Below are positions 42,120 through 55,457 of a stretch of 64,000 bases of DNA, in pieces. The notes beneath the pieces are model-generated. The model searched no databases and was not told where the DNA came from. It worked only from the letters and a program-made list of their open reading frames with translations. The DNA is from Halichoerus grypus. Lineage: Eukaryota > Chordata > Mammalia > Carnivora > Phocidae. The translations under genes were made by a program, and so were the position numbers. The stretch's first letter is position 1. Every line of letters starts with the position of its first letter. Where the stretch lies: positions 49,290,014 to 49,354,013 of the forward strand of contig NC_135718.1 of assembly GCF_964656455.1 (NCBI RefSeq), written 5' to 3'.

Positions 42120-44290
42120 AAATTTTACTGGAAAAAATAAGACATTATAACATCCAGTTGACGTGTTAAGGAATATGGTATTCTTTTTTATTTTTTCGTA
42201 ATAATCTTCTCTATCTGTGGATGGTCATTATTTTGCTTTCCCTTAAACAACAGTAGCTGTTCTTATGCATGACCAGGAGCTGTGATACTAAAGAGAGCTT
42301 CCAGGATAGGAGTGTTAATTCTCAAACATATATGACACTATATTCTCTTTCTTATTTCTCATTTTATTTTTTTAGTTATATTTGTTATAGGCTTGTTTAG
42401 TTTTTCGAAGAATTATTTCTTGTATTTATCATTTTAATAAATATCCTCTTGTGATTTCATTAATTGATACTTTATTATTTCATCCTTCTGCTTTTCTAAG
42501 ATAAAAAAAGAACAGTAAAAGACAGTTCTTTTAATGCTTAGCATTATTTATTGTAATTCTTTTGTACTTAATAATAAAATCATTTAAGGCTCTGAATTTG
42601 TTTCTGTAGCTTTGGCCTCAATCCATGACATTCTTATATGCCATTTTCAAATAGTTAACTTTTAAATACTCTATATTCTAAGTTTGATTTCCATCTTGAC
42701 CTATAGTTAGGTTTTAGAATACTTTTCTTTTAAACTTGGAGATGTTGGGATATTTACTTTTATTTCTACTATTATCTTAATTTTCTAAATGTAAACTCTA
42801 CAGCTTATGCTTTATTGTATATATTGAAATTTTATACTTTGAGCCGTTGATCGTTTTTTTGTAATTACTGTTTGGAAGCTATCTAAAAATGTTGCAAAAT
42901 TTAGCACAAATCTACTAAAGCACTTTCATTATATCCTTAATTTTCTCATAGTTTGGTCTGTGTGAGCTACTGAAGCTAGAAACACAGTGATATTTTACAT
43001 ATCACTCTCAGTCCACATTTATTTTACTCTAATTGCTAATTAGTTTTACTTTCTATATTTCAGTTATATTATTTTGTGCATAAGTAGGTTATATCTTTAT
43101 TGTAAATTTTAACTATCAATACAAAGTTAACTTGCTTAATGTAACATTTAAAAATTTTCCCTTGAAATACAGTTTTGTATGCCTATTTTGTTTTGCTTTT
43201 TCCTATTTGTCTCTGAAAATATCAGAGTTTGATTTTTATTTTGGCTTTTGAATAAGTCTGAGAACCTTTGCAATTTAATCAAATCCTTTAGCTCATTTAT
43301 GTTTAGTTATTAAAATATAATGCTATAATTTTGCATTATGCTTTATACATGCTTCTATAATTGTGTCTTTTATTATCCATCTTTGGGTATATAGGCTATA
43401 TTTTGGTATGCATATTTTCTCTAGTGATGAGTAAACTATCTATATTCTATTTTTGATTCTAATTAGTAGTTACCAGACATTCTATAAATATGTTTGAAAG
43501 TATATTTTCTTAGCATTATTATCTAGAAAAATTTAGCTCTTGATTCTTCCTTTATATCCATCCTCCTCTCTCCTACCTCATTTTTCTGACTTTTAAAAAT
43601 AAATTAATATTACCATATTAACAAATAATTTTGTCATTTTTTCTTTCAAGAATTATTTTTGACATTTGCATTTAGTTTAGTAATAAAACATACAACCATT
43701 TCTTAAATTCCATGTTTCAATATATTTCACCGGTATTTTAAAACCAAATTTGCTCATTTCTTAATTTCTAAAAGTTTCAAATGATCTTGAAGGATGCTGA
43801 CTTTTGTTCCTTATTTTTTTAATGAAGTAAATCAATAAATGCTTAGACACTCAGAGATTCAAAAATATTTCTGGTTTTTTTTTTAATATTTCTATTGCTT
43901 TCACAAATGATTGATGATTTAGCTGCATGTAGAATTCTTGGAATAAATGTGTCCTTTCCAAACTCAGTTGGCATCATTCTTAAGTTTTCTAGAGAAGTCT
44001 CTGGCTAACCTGATCGTGTACATATTTTTTTCCTCACAGCATTGTGTTAGGTGACATTTTTTCTTCATTTAATATTTTAAATTTAAATATTCACCTGTTA
44101 CAGATTTAAGTGATGGCCACATTCACTTGGTGAGCCACATCCTCAGTTCATTCTTCAGCTCAAGACAGGTTGTGTTCATTTGTTTCCTTGCTTGCTTACT
44201 CATTTTGACCTGCTTGAATTTTGTTTACAGTGTTAACTTGTAAACACTATTTATCAATTTGACCTCTGTTGTCTTTCCTCAATATCTACT
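42120..44290 (-). mobile_element. AT-rich block, possibly ancient L1 or HAL1-like remnant
   Basis: Over 2 kb of AT-rich sequence without coding signals. Words such as gatttagctgcatgtagaattcttgg near 43920 recall antisense L1/HAL1 5' halves. Most of it is too decayed for me to assign. Confidence 0.3.
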
Positions 44291-44307
44291 AACATTCTCA
44301 TAAAAAA

Positions 44308-44465
44308 GACAGACAGACAGGCAGGAAGGCAGACAGGCAGATAGACAAGAAAGAAAGAAAGGAAGGAAGGAAGGAAGGAAGAAAGAAAGAAAAGAAGAAA
44401 GAAAGAAAGAAAGAGAAAGGGAAAGGAAGGAAGGAAGAAAGAAGAAAGAAAGAAAGAAAGAAGGA

Positions 44466-44517
<52 letters not shown>

Positions 44518-44545
44518 AGGAAGAAGAAAAAGAAAAAGAAAGGTC
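44308..44545. repeat. (GAAA)n polypurine microsatellite
   Basis: About 230 nt beginning with GACA/GGCA units and continuing as GAAA, GGAA and AAGA units. The part from 44346 on is almost pure purine on the + strand. Translated frames over it are artefacts. Confidence 0.95.
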
Positions 44546-46330
44546 TCTACATATTTCTCTATGTAGTTTCGGCCAACTTCTTAGTCTTACTTCCACACCA
44601 CTGATTTTGTGTGCATGTGATTTTTAGTTCTGCAACATAGTGCCTCTTTTTCATTGTTGTTTTGGTAAGAACACTTCACATGAGATCTACCCACTTAAAT
44701 TTTTCAATGTACAATACAGTATTGTTAATTATTGCTTCTTAATGGATAAAAATCTGGCCATTATAAGTTTAGTTACCTTTTAACTATTTCTCTTTATAAT
44801 TAAGATTCTCCCATTTAAAATGTACAATTCTGTGATTTTTAGTGTAATCAGAAATATGTACAACCTTCACCAGTCAATTTTAGAACATTTTCATTGCCTC
44901 AAAAAAACCCTCCGTATGCTTTAGAAACCCCCACTAACCTCTGTCCCCTTCCCCCAGCCCTAAGCAACCATTAATCTACCACCTATCTTTATAGATTTGC
45001 TTCTTCTAGACATTTCTTATAAATGGAATCATACAATATGTAGTCTTTTGTGACTGACTTCTTTCACTTAACATAATGTTTTCAAGGTATTAGTACTTCA
45101 TCCCTTTTTATGGTAAGAATAATATTCATATAACTGAATAATATTCATGGATATAACACATTTTATTTATGCATACATTAGGTGATAGACATTTGGACTA
45201 TTTCCGTTTTTAGCTATTATGAATAATGTTGCTATAAACATATGTATACAAGTTTTCATATGGACATATTTTTAAAATTTCTCTTGGGTATATATATAGA
45301 AGTAGAATTGCTGGGTTATATAACTGTTTAACCGTGTGAGGAGCTGCTAAACTGTTTCTCGAAGTGCCAGTATCATTTTATATTCCCACCAGCAGAGTGT
45401 TAGGGTTGCAATTTCTCTACATCCTCACCAACTCTTGTTATGATTTGTCTTTTTGATTATAGCCATCCTAGTGGGTGTAAAGAGGTATCTCATTGTGGTT
45501 TTAATTTCCATTTTCCTGATGACTAGTGATGTCGAGCATCTTTTCATTTATTTTGTTGGCCATTTGTATATCTTTTTTTGAGAAATGTTTATTTAAGTCT
45601 TTTGTCCATTTTTAAAATTGAGTTATTTGTTTTTATGTTGTTGGGATATAAGATTTTATATATATAAATATTTTATTTATGTAGTCTTACATAAGATTAT
45701 ATATATTATATATATATTCTGGATACTATATCAGATATATGATTTACAAATATTTTCTCTCATTCTGTAAGGTTTTCTTTTTTTTTCACTTTCTGGATAG
45801 TGTACTTTGATGCACAAAAATTTTAACTTTGATGAAGTTAAATTTATCTTTTTCGGGGGGGTTGCTGTGCTTTGAGTGTCATATTTAAGAATCCATTTTC
45901 AAATCAAAGGTCATGACAATTTACCCTATGTTTTCTTCTAAGCGTTTCATAGTTTTAGCTCTTACATTTAGGTCTTTGATCCATTTTGAATTAATTTTTG
46001 CATATGGTGTGAGGTAGGGCTCCAATTTTATTCTTCTGAATGTGGAAGCCCAAGAATTGTAGCACCATTTGTCTAAGAGACTATGTTCTTTCTCCATGGA
46101 ATGGTTTTGGCACCTTGTTGAAATCAATTGACCAAAAGCATGTGAGTTTCTTTCTGGACTCTCAATTCAGTCCCATGTCTGTCCTTATGTCAGTACTACA
46201 CTGTCTTGATTATAGTAGTGTTGTAGTGTATTTTGAAATCAGGAAGTGTGAGTCCTCCAACTTTATCTCTTTTAGATTATTTGATTATTTGGAGTGCTTA
46301 CAATTTTATATGAATTTTACTATTTTTTAA

Positions 46331-46522
46331 ATTTTTTTTAAAGATTTTATTTATTTATTTGAGAGAGAGAGAGAGAGCAGGAGCGGGGCAGGGGGCAGAG
46401 GGAGAGGGAGAAGCAGACTCTCTGCTGAGCAGTGAGGCAGATGTGGGGCTCGATCCCAGGACCCTGGGATCATGACCTGAGCTGAAGGCAGACGCTTAAC
46501 CCACTGAGCCACCCAGGTGCCC
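46331..46522 (-). mobile_element. CAN SINE, first of a tandem pair in an L1
   Basis: Full-length minus-strand copy ending tgagccacccaggtgcccc, immediately followed by catatgaatttta and the second SINE. It sits in the ORF2 region of a minus-strand L1. Confidence 0.94.
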
Positions 46523-46543
46523 CTCATATGAATTTTATTTTAT

Positions 46544-46738
46544 TTTTTAAAGATTTTATTTATTTATTTGACAGAGAGAGACACAGCGAGAGAGGGAACA
46601 CAAGCAGGGGGAGTGAGAGAGGGAGAAGCAGGCTTCCCGCCGAGCAGGGAGCCCGATGTGGGACTCCATCCCAGGACCCTGGGATCATGACCTGAGCCGA
46701 AGGCAGACGCTTAACGACTGAGCCACCCAGGCGCCCCC
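46544..46738 (-). mobile_element. CAN SINE, second of a tandem pair in an L1
   Basis: Full-length minus-strand copy of a slightly different subtype (with acagcgagagagggaacac), ending gccacccaggcgcccc. The target catatgaatttta follows it again, so three copies of the target word surround the two SINEs. Confidence 0.94.
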
Positions 46739-48249
46739 TCATATGAATTTTAGAATCAGCTTTTCCATCTCTATAAAAATGGTTTTGGGGGTTTTGACAG
46801 AGATTGTACTGAATCTGTAAATTGTTTGGGGGAATACTATCTTAATCATATTAAGACTTCCAATCCATAAACATGGGATGCCTTTCCATTATTTAGATTT
46901 TCTTTAATGTCTTTCAACAATATTTTGTAGTTTTCAGTGTACCAGTCTTGCACTTCCTTGGTTAAATTTATTCTTAAGTGTTTATTCTTTGTGATGCTAT
47001 TATAAATGGAATTTCCTAATTTTATTCTTGTATTGTTCATTGCAAGTGTATTGATATACAAATGATTTTTTCTATATTGACTTTGTACCTGCAAACTTGC
47101 TGAGCACATTTATTATCTATAATTGAATTTTAATAGATACATTAGAATTTTCTATATATAACATTATGTTCTCTGTAAACTGAGATAGTTTTACTTCTTT
47201 CTTTCCGATATGGTCCCCTCATTTCTTTCTAGCCTTGGCTAGAGCTCCCAGTGCTATATTGAATAGAAGTGGTGAGAGCTGACTTCCTTGTCTTGTTCCT
47301 GATTCTAAGGGGAAAGCATCCCGTCTTTCACCACTATGTCTGCTGTTAACTTTGGGTTTTTGATACATGCCCTTTATCAGGTTGAAGAAATTCCCTTCTA
47401 TTCCTAGTTTATTGAATGTTTTTATCATGAAAGGATATTGGATTCTTTTAATTATCTCTAATCACATCTACTTAATTTAAATATCTTTCATAAAAAGTAA
47501 TTGGGTAAGTTGTATGAAGTCAGCTTTTTTATAATCTGATCTTTTACTTCTTATAGAAACTATATTTTTAAAAATTTTATTCTAAAACAGATGCTTCTTT
47601 TTCTTTTACTTCTTCCAGCAACCATTTAATCAGTCAAAATGATGCTTTTCCTTTATATCTTAAATACTGTGGTTCCCTTTTAAAAAATATTTATACTGGC
47701 TTTTTAAATTTCTCTCTACCGAAAAACAGAGTTGGGTATATGAGGTCGTGAATATTCTGCCGCCCACTTTGCGAGCTGTTAGATTCCTCCTCTTGGTCTT
47801 ACCTAAAAGGGTAATTAGAGTTCAAAGGCCCTTGTCAAAGTTCTATGCCCAGCACTCATACATTTAATGTGCCCCAATGTTAAGGAGGGGTCTCCTGCTT
47901 CTACTGATGTGCCATCTGACTGTAGGGAAGAGGATTTACCTCTGAAAACTTTGGAAATGTTTGTGGGTGTGCCCCAAGGCCACCTCCACTAAAACACACC
48001 TCTGGGGGCTCTTGCCATTACTGCTGTCCCATCCCAGGATGCAGGGCCCTGGTGACCTTTGTTGTGTCATTCCTGATTCCAAATAGGGCCTTGAATGGAT
48101 GCAACTGAGAAGTACAGATTCAAGGATGAAATACATGGCCTTGGTTTGCCCACCCCTTACCCCAAACATAAATGATTTTTAAAAAGGGAAGGTTGAGAAT
48201 GAGCTGACCATTCCTCTCACCAGCGAGAGCTCGGAGTCTCTACTATTAA

Positions 48250-48440
48250 GTCAGAAGTGTTTATCAGCGCTTCTCGTGCACCAAGCCCTGCTCTGTGCAC
48301 CTCACGTGTATTAGTTCTATCGTCCTTATAACCACTCTGTTAATACATTTTACAGATCATGAAACTGAGGCACAAAAATGACAAATAACTTTCCAGGGTC
48401 ACACAGCTCCTGCGAGGTGAAGCCAGCATTAAACCCACCG
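48250..48440 (-). repeat. MIR-type SINE remnant
   Basis: Antisense MIR: caccaagccctgctctgtgcacctc, cattttacagatcatgaaactgaggcac, ccagggtcacacagctcctgc. Confidence 0.8.
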
Positions 48441-49815
48441 CCTGACTCTTTCCCCCTGACTGACCCAGCAACACTTCTCCTGTGCTTGTCCTCGGTCTGC
48501 TTCTGTGCCCTGAGGCACATCTGAGCTCCGGCATCTCTGAGACAAGGTTCTCCTTAGGGTCTGACTCCTGAGTAACATTCCTAGTCTCCTTTGCTGTTGG
48601 GATTGTCTATCACTCTGGGTGGGTTTTGCGAGTATTTCAAAGAGGAAAGTGAATCTTGCCCCAGGAGCAGCTATCATCTGAACTCAGAAGTCCTCAGGGA
48701 ATAATTTGCATATGAACTTGATCTTAATGACTGTGCTAATTTTGCGGATGAGAATATCAAAGCCTAGAACCGGTTAGTCAACCTCCCCCAGGACAGAGAA
48801 CTAGTGCTGGCTACCCGGGACGAGAACTCCTCCTTACCTGGTTTATTCGCCACTACGTTTTGCTCGGTCAAGTGTCTGAGAAATTGCGGAGGTGAAGTGC
48901 CGCTGTCTTTCCTAACCCTCTCCCAAAGGTCCGCGCGCCCTCAGAAGCCACGGGCAAACTCTGGTTTGAATTCATTTCACCTGCTTGATTTCTTCTTACC
49001 TTGGAAAATGGAATGCAGACCCTTGCTTGAGATTTTTCTCAAATTATGCTGGGTGACAAATGTCTTTTTGAGCTCTTTTATTTGACACCCTATTAATTTT
49101 TTTAAACTCCCATTGTTTTGTTCCTGACAGACCTGTTATGTTTCAGATGTGAGACAAATGTACAATTGAGGGAAACTTCTCTAATATGCTATATTTGCCT
49201 CAGACTGTTGAGAGGACTTAAAAAGAGAAGACCCAAAGTGTACACACCAGGACATCCTCCCCCTCATAATTTTATCTGGCATATTTAATTGATAGAGATT
49301 TCTGGGTTAGATTATTATCAAAGCACGTAGTAAATTGTAGAGCGTGTGGCCTCAATGACTTTCTTGGCATCTCTTTCCAACGCAGAGAGAAGTTTTGCCA
49401 CTGTTGGGGAAGGCGACTTCCTGGCATAAGGTGACAGGACCTCAGAAGTAGTCGTATGTGGGTTAGCAGCCTGGGCAGGCTGCCATTTTGTGTCACAAGT
49501 CCAAAGTCCCTCGGTAGACACGCGGGACAGGAAGAGAGGAAGCAGTATTTGTTTCCCTACTAACACCAATTATGGTAAACACCAACCATTTAGATTTCAG
49601 CCCTTTAATGAAAGTTCCCTGAATTGGTTTTTTAAAAGTCAGGCTCTCCTGGCAGAACCAAGTAGGAGAGAAAAGAATGGAATAATTGGAGGCTGCTGTC
49701 TTTTCACTTCCCACATAAAATTATTTGAAGAGACAGGCCAGAACTTTAAACAGGCGATCCCAAGAAAAGTTGTAATTTGGATGTCTGTTGTTGCGACATT
49801 AGGGTGTTTGCTTAA

Positions 49816-50154
<339 letters not shown>

Positions 50155-50179
50155 TAAATAACTATGAGGTGATGTTTAT

Positions 50180-50355
50180 GGTTACTGGGTAGCAGGCACT
50201 GTGCTTTACATACAGTCATTCATTTTTATTCCCATGGCAATCCTTTGACATAGGTTTTATTATCAGACACTCTAAGGAAATTGAGGCTCAGAAAGAGAGA
50301 CTGAGGATTGGCCCGATCAGGAATTTGCACCAGGAACCCTGTGCCCTGTGAGCCT
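50180..50355 (-). repeat. MIR-type SINE remnant
   Basis: Antisense MIR: gtagcaggcactgtgctttacat, cactctaaggaaattgaggctcag, ttgcaccaggaaccctgtg. Confidence 0.7.
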
Positions 50356-50494
50356 GTGCGCTTACTCACTCCCCTAGGTATCTTCTATCATGAGCTGGGA
50401 GGCATCAGGTGGTTCCAGCATGCAGCCAAGGCTGGGATCCCCCTTTCCACAGGGTGTTGGCATACTGCAGGGCTACTTCACCCCAAAGGCACAT

Positions 50495-50640
50495 TCATAG
50501 CCCATGAGGAGCTTTTAAAAACCACTGATGGCCATGCCCAGTTCCCAGGATTCGGAGTGTTTGTATCTGGGTATGACTCAGGCCTTGGAAATTTTTGAAA
50601 CACCAACATGCATCTAGAGCCACCGGCCAAACAAATAGCA
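50495..50640. mobile_element. MER5-like fragment
   Basis: Words catgaggagcttttaaaaaccactgatggccatgccc and aggattcggagtgtttg fit the interior of MER5A-type elements. No clear ends. Confidence 0.4.
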
Positions 50641-51699
50641 TCTCATGTGGATCCTTTAATGGCTCTAATTCTGGACCTGGGTCTTCGAATTTCTGAGGCT
50701 GGGCCCAGTCACTCTTCCCCAGGCCCTCCCTGCCACAGAGGGGATGACCAGTGCCTCCCCTTGGGCCCCATGCACCAGCTGGGTTCACGTACTCTGGCCA
50801 AAGTCTGCAGTCTTGACCCTTATTCGCAGCCCTACTCCACCTCCAGGGATTTGCTCAGGGGGTGGAGCCACAAGTCTTGGGGACAGATACATTTATTGCA
50901 TGAACAACAGTATCTCCCAGGGAAAGGGTCACTTTCTCTGTTTCTTCTGAAACCCTGATGCCAACTTGCACCATATTTTGGTGTGGTAATGGGCAAGGAC
51001 CTTTGTTAGACTGGGCTCTATCATTGACTTTGAAGGGATAAAGATTTTAAATAATGGTAAGATTTGGCCCCGTTTGTGTTCTGTCATACGGTGCCCATGT
51101 GGAAATTCCAATGGCAGAAGGACAAAGGCAGCCACTTTATTCCCAGAGAAGTCATCCTTCAGGGCCCTTCCTGTTCTAACGCCCACCTGAAGCCACCTGG
51201 CTGCATGAAGCCAGCATTTCCAAGTGAGTGGGTTTGCTTTCACATTCCACATCAGGCCCCAGACCTTGGAAGGTGACCGTGAACTGATTAGGACTGTGAA
51301 TCCCACTTATTCAGCCCACAGCTCTCCGCCTCCTGGGGAAACACATTCTCTTCCACCAGTGCCATCTCGGAGGTCTGTAAATTGTGCTTTTCACACAGTC
51401 CTTTCCCTGAAAGAGTCTGTCACCATAGTACCTGGTGGGGTCTTTTCTCCTGGCGGTGATTTTAATTATCACTCGAGCAGTTTTGACAACACGGTCAGAT
51501 CACAGTGATTACAGCTGAGCTGGGGCTAAACATAATCACCATTTCGCAGAGCTGGTTTCTTCTCAGCCAAGCATGCATCTGAGACCTTCAAGCTTTACAC
51601 CTTCACTTCAAATGAGGGAGAGGCACACTCTCTTTAGGGCTCTCATTGCTACAGATGGAAAACTGGAGAGACCTAGAGGAGAACCCCATCATTAGCTGA

Positions 51700-52008
<309 letters not shown>

Positions 52009-52099
52009 TGAGTATATTTCCACTCTGCTCTCCCAACCCAAAGGCAGAGACAGAAATACCCTCTCTTGTCCCCCACTGTGAAGGCAAAGGTCTATGTAC

Positions 52100-52285
52100 A
52101 TGCTCTCAGTATGCAAGTGACTCTGCCCACATTGTATCCAACACTGAGTTTGGAGGTTATGGGAGCGCATCTGACCACCCCCAGCACATCTGACTCCATA
52201 GATCTGGAGTGGAGTTGCTTAGGAATTTGCATTTTAAGTTCCCAGGTGATGCTGGTATGTCTGGCTTGAGGACCCACTTTGAGGT
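52100..52285. mobile_element. MER5-like fragment
   Basis: Words gatctggagtggagttgcttagg, tttgcattttaagttcccaggtgatgctggt and gaggacccactttgag recall the right half of MER5-type elements. Confidence 0.45.
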
Positions 52286-52460
52286 GTACTACTATAGAGG
52301 AAACGGTGATTTTTTTTTTTTTTTAATCCTGCGATGTGTGTCTGGGATGGTCAGAACATTCTAGAATGAAAGATGCAGTGCACTCCGTGAACCTCCTGAA
52401 TGCATTTGGGCTACTCAGGATCAGAATTGAACTTGATATTGAATTGAAAGGGGCACGTAG

Positions 52461-52663
52461 GGGCGCCTGGGTGGCTCAGTCGTTAAGCGTCTGCCTTCGG
52501 CTCAGGTCATGATCCCAGGGTCCTGGGATCGAGCCCCGCATCGGGCTCCCTGCTCAGCGGGAAACCTGCTTCTCCCTCTCCCACTCCCCCTGCTTGTGTT
52601 CTCTCTCTCGCTGTGTCTCTCTCTGTCAAAGAAATAAATAAAATCTTTAAAAAAAAAAAAAAA
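52461..52663 (+). mobile_element. CAN SINE, young, sense-oriented in a short intron
   Basis: Near-consensus full-length element with gggcgcctgggtggctcag head, CT-rich middle, overlapping AATAAA hexamers (52633, 52637) and an A14-15 tail. It is flanked by a perfect 15-bp duplication gaaaggggcacgtag (52446-52460 and 52664-52678), the best preserved in the window. Confidence 0.97.
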
Positions 52664-52783
52664 GAAAGGGGCACGTAGACCGTAGGCAGCACAGGTTGGT
52701 TCTCTATCATAGGCATTAATTCAGCATCTCTGCCAGGGCTTGTGACGGGCCTCCTGCCCTGAGCTAAAGAGAGGAAGATTTAG

Positions 52784-53185
<402 letters not shown>

Positions 53186-54142
53186 TGTGTGTACCCACTG
53201 CCACCGTGTGTGAAACTGTTATCTGCCACTCATTTTCCCAGTGGGTGTTTCCAACAGTAACTTCCCCCCTTTTCCCCTGTAGTCCCCCCCTTTTTTTACA
53301 CATATTTGCATATGTATGATAGTGTGCATGTGGTTGTCATTTTTATTTCACCACCATAAAACCCTTGAGCACAACAGCAAATAAGCAGAAGGACCAAAAG
53401 TTATTTATGATTCTAGGGGGAAAATAACCCAAAGGCATGCTCCAGACATAAATAGCTCACTGCAGGAAGGAGTTCGCAGAGTAGGGGAGAGCCCTTGTGA
53501 TCCATGTCAGTTATGCAAAGCAAGTTTAGTTAATGTAGAAGAAAAGTTTGTTCTGATTTATCAGGATTATCAGGGTGCTTCGGGTTTTGATTTTGTTGTT
53601 GTTTTCCTTCCTTCCTTCCTTTCTTTTTTTTTTTTAATACACACGCAATAATATATACATACACATTTATTTGAAACGAGCAACCAAAAAGCAACAAAAA
53701 CATATCGATTGTTTCCACTCTCTGGGCTAAAGTCTCACGAAGCATTTAAAAGGCTTTCCCCATTTGTGTAGATGATTATTAAGCACCTGCTTTTATAAGA
53801 GAACATCTGAGATTTTTTTACTCACCAGGGCCTTTTTGTCCCAGAGCTCGCTTCCTCTGGGAGTTCGTGTGAACATTTCTACCCTTACTGTGGAGGAAAG
53901 AACAGTATGCCATTCGTGGATGTATCAAATTCTAGTCATTTAAGTGAACAGAGGTTTGATTGCCTATTAAATTGTTATTCTGTCTTCTTATGCCATATGA
54001 CTAGCTATTTTTTTTTTCTTTCACTTTTGACATTTTGGATGAAAAGCCATATGTATCATAAATATCAGATGTAAGTCATTAAAAACTGCCTTCCTGGGAC
54101 TTTTACATCTTTTAAAAGGTGAATTACTTACCTTATGTACAG

Positions 54143-54148
54143 AATAAA
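54143..54148 (+). promoter_or_regulatory. KCNMA1: Candidate poly(A) signal for the QEERL composite exon
   Basis: First canonical AATAAA after the QEERL stop (958 nt downstream). A second lies at 54324, and ATTAAA variants occur near 53966 and 54078. One of these is expected to end the read-through transcript, but the sequence alone does not say which. Confidence 0.4.
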
Positions 54149-55195
54149 TAATGCTCAGGAAAGAGCGAGTATTTTTCCATGCATTCTCAGGGGACCTTTT
54201 TACTCCCCTTTGTTTGATTAGCTAGGGCCCCAATGCCAGGGAGGAGCAAGGGCTGGGGCGTGGTAGAGCGTGAGGAAGGTAAACCCAGCAGCAGATCATG
54301 TTTTTCTAGGAGCCGACCTGCTAAATAAATCAAAAGGTAGGGGGGATCGAGCCACAGTTGACTCAATGAAGACAAAAGCTAGCCACCACCTCGGACTGTT
54401 GGCACAGCTGCGTGGTGCCGGCTGTCCCAAAGCAGAGAGCTGGTGGGAAGGTTCCTCCTCCCCAGTTTCTTGAACATGGCCAATTCACTTAGGCAGATGA
54501 ACGACAGCAACAGCTAGCTGCTCCTTGTCGTCAGGAGGTGCGGGAGAAGCGTGCAACAGTGAGCCAAACACATTTTGGTATAATTATTTTTTTTCTTTTG
54601 TTTTCCTTCTTTCCTTCCTTTTTTTAACAGTTAGTAAGCATGAGAGGAAAGGTAGAAAAATCCCTTTTTTTCAATATACGGTCGTCAGATGTTTTATGCA
54701 TGCAAATCGGGCTTTAGGCAGGGCAGTAGTCCTTACAAATCAGCAACCTCCACCGGAACCAAATTCTTGTACGTGTGGACTAGCCCGGGGCTGGTGTATA
54801 CCGATTTGAAATGCCTACTTAAAAAAATTCCATCAAGCAGAATAGGGGTGGAGGGGAGGAGAAAAATGCCACAGCTATACCATCTCTATAAAGGTGTTTT
54901 TATGGTGAATGCTTTGAGTTTAGATTTCAGACCCCCTCTCCCCCCAAGCATGGTAGTTTTGGAGATTTGCTTGCTGTGTGAATTGACAAGCACTTTTACT
55001 GACAAAATGGTGAGGCTGAGTCTGAACCTCTGCCCCCATACCAAAGACAGGGCAGTGCAGTATTCAGACCAGGCATGGGGTGGGGCAAAATTGTATACAT
55101 GTATATTAAAAAGCCCTATGAGTGGAAAAATTTTTTTCAAATTATTTTTGTCCCTATATATATCAATTTCTATATTATGTATAACTATCTTTTTA

Positions 55196-55290
55196 TATAG
55201 AACTATATATATATATATATCTGTATATATACACACACATATATACGCATATATATGTGTGTGTATATATATACACACACATATACCCCA
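55196..55290. repeat. TA/CA array with a perfect 22-bp hairpin
   Basis: Alternating TA and CA/TG blocks. Bases 55224-55245 pair perfectly with 55250-55271 around a CGCA loop. Confidence 0.95.
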
Positions 55291-55457
55291 GTTTGGGATC
55301 ATGAAGAGCTTTTCATGCATTCTTTGCAAAGGAGGTTATAAAGTTGTGCCCATAGAACATTTATAACGATAAGAATGTGCCAGTTAAAGTGCTCAACAGG
55401 AAATATGACAGTTTAAAAGCATTGTAAAACTCACATAGCTTACTTCTCTCTCTAAAG

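Larger units (their letters stand above)
44640..47440 (-). mobile_element. L1 LINE remnant with ORF2 reverse-transcriptase region
   Basis: Old minus-strand L1. On that strand 47219-47428 reads NKLGIEGNFFNLIKGMYQKP and ESGTRQGSQLSPLLFNIALG, the RT core of ORF2. 46846-47109 reads LRINLTKEVQDWYTENYK, the next ORF2 segment, and 45921-46127 and 45300-45560 continue toward the C-terminus. The frame is broken many times. Two CAN SINEs (46331-46738) interrupt it. Confidence 0.88.
53186..55457 (+). other. KCNMA1: QEERL-isoform 3' UTR, or intron before the 29-nt exon
   Basis: This 2.3-kb stretch is 3' UTR when donor 53161 is not used and intron when it is. It is free of SINE and L1 copies. It contains AATAAA at 54143 and 54324, ATTTA motifs near 53402 and 53668, a CT/T-rich tract (53605-53637), and a TA/CA dinucleotide array with a perfect hairpin (55224-55271). 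Long open frames over the array are low-complexity artefacts. Confidence 0.8.

Noticed and set aside
44279..44596. Minus-strand frame of repeated Ser-Phe-Leu
   Set aside because: Translation of the GAAA microsatellite.
47219..47428. Minus-strand frame with reverse-transcriptase motifs
   Set aside because: A decayed L1 ORF2 fragment, not a functional gene; annotated as part of the L1 remnant.
52461..52540. tRNA-like head of a SINE as a possible tRNA gene
   Set aside because: Part of the CAN SINE; no separate, foldable tRNA with correct anticodon arm and 3' end was apparent.
54689..55366. 225-codon + strand open frame
   Set aside because: Covers the TA/CA array, giving repetitive Ile/Tyr/His text, and lies in the QEERL 3' UTR or intron; no family resemblance or splice support.
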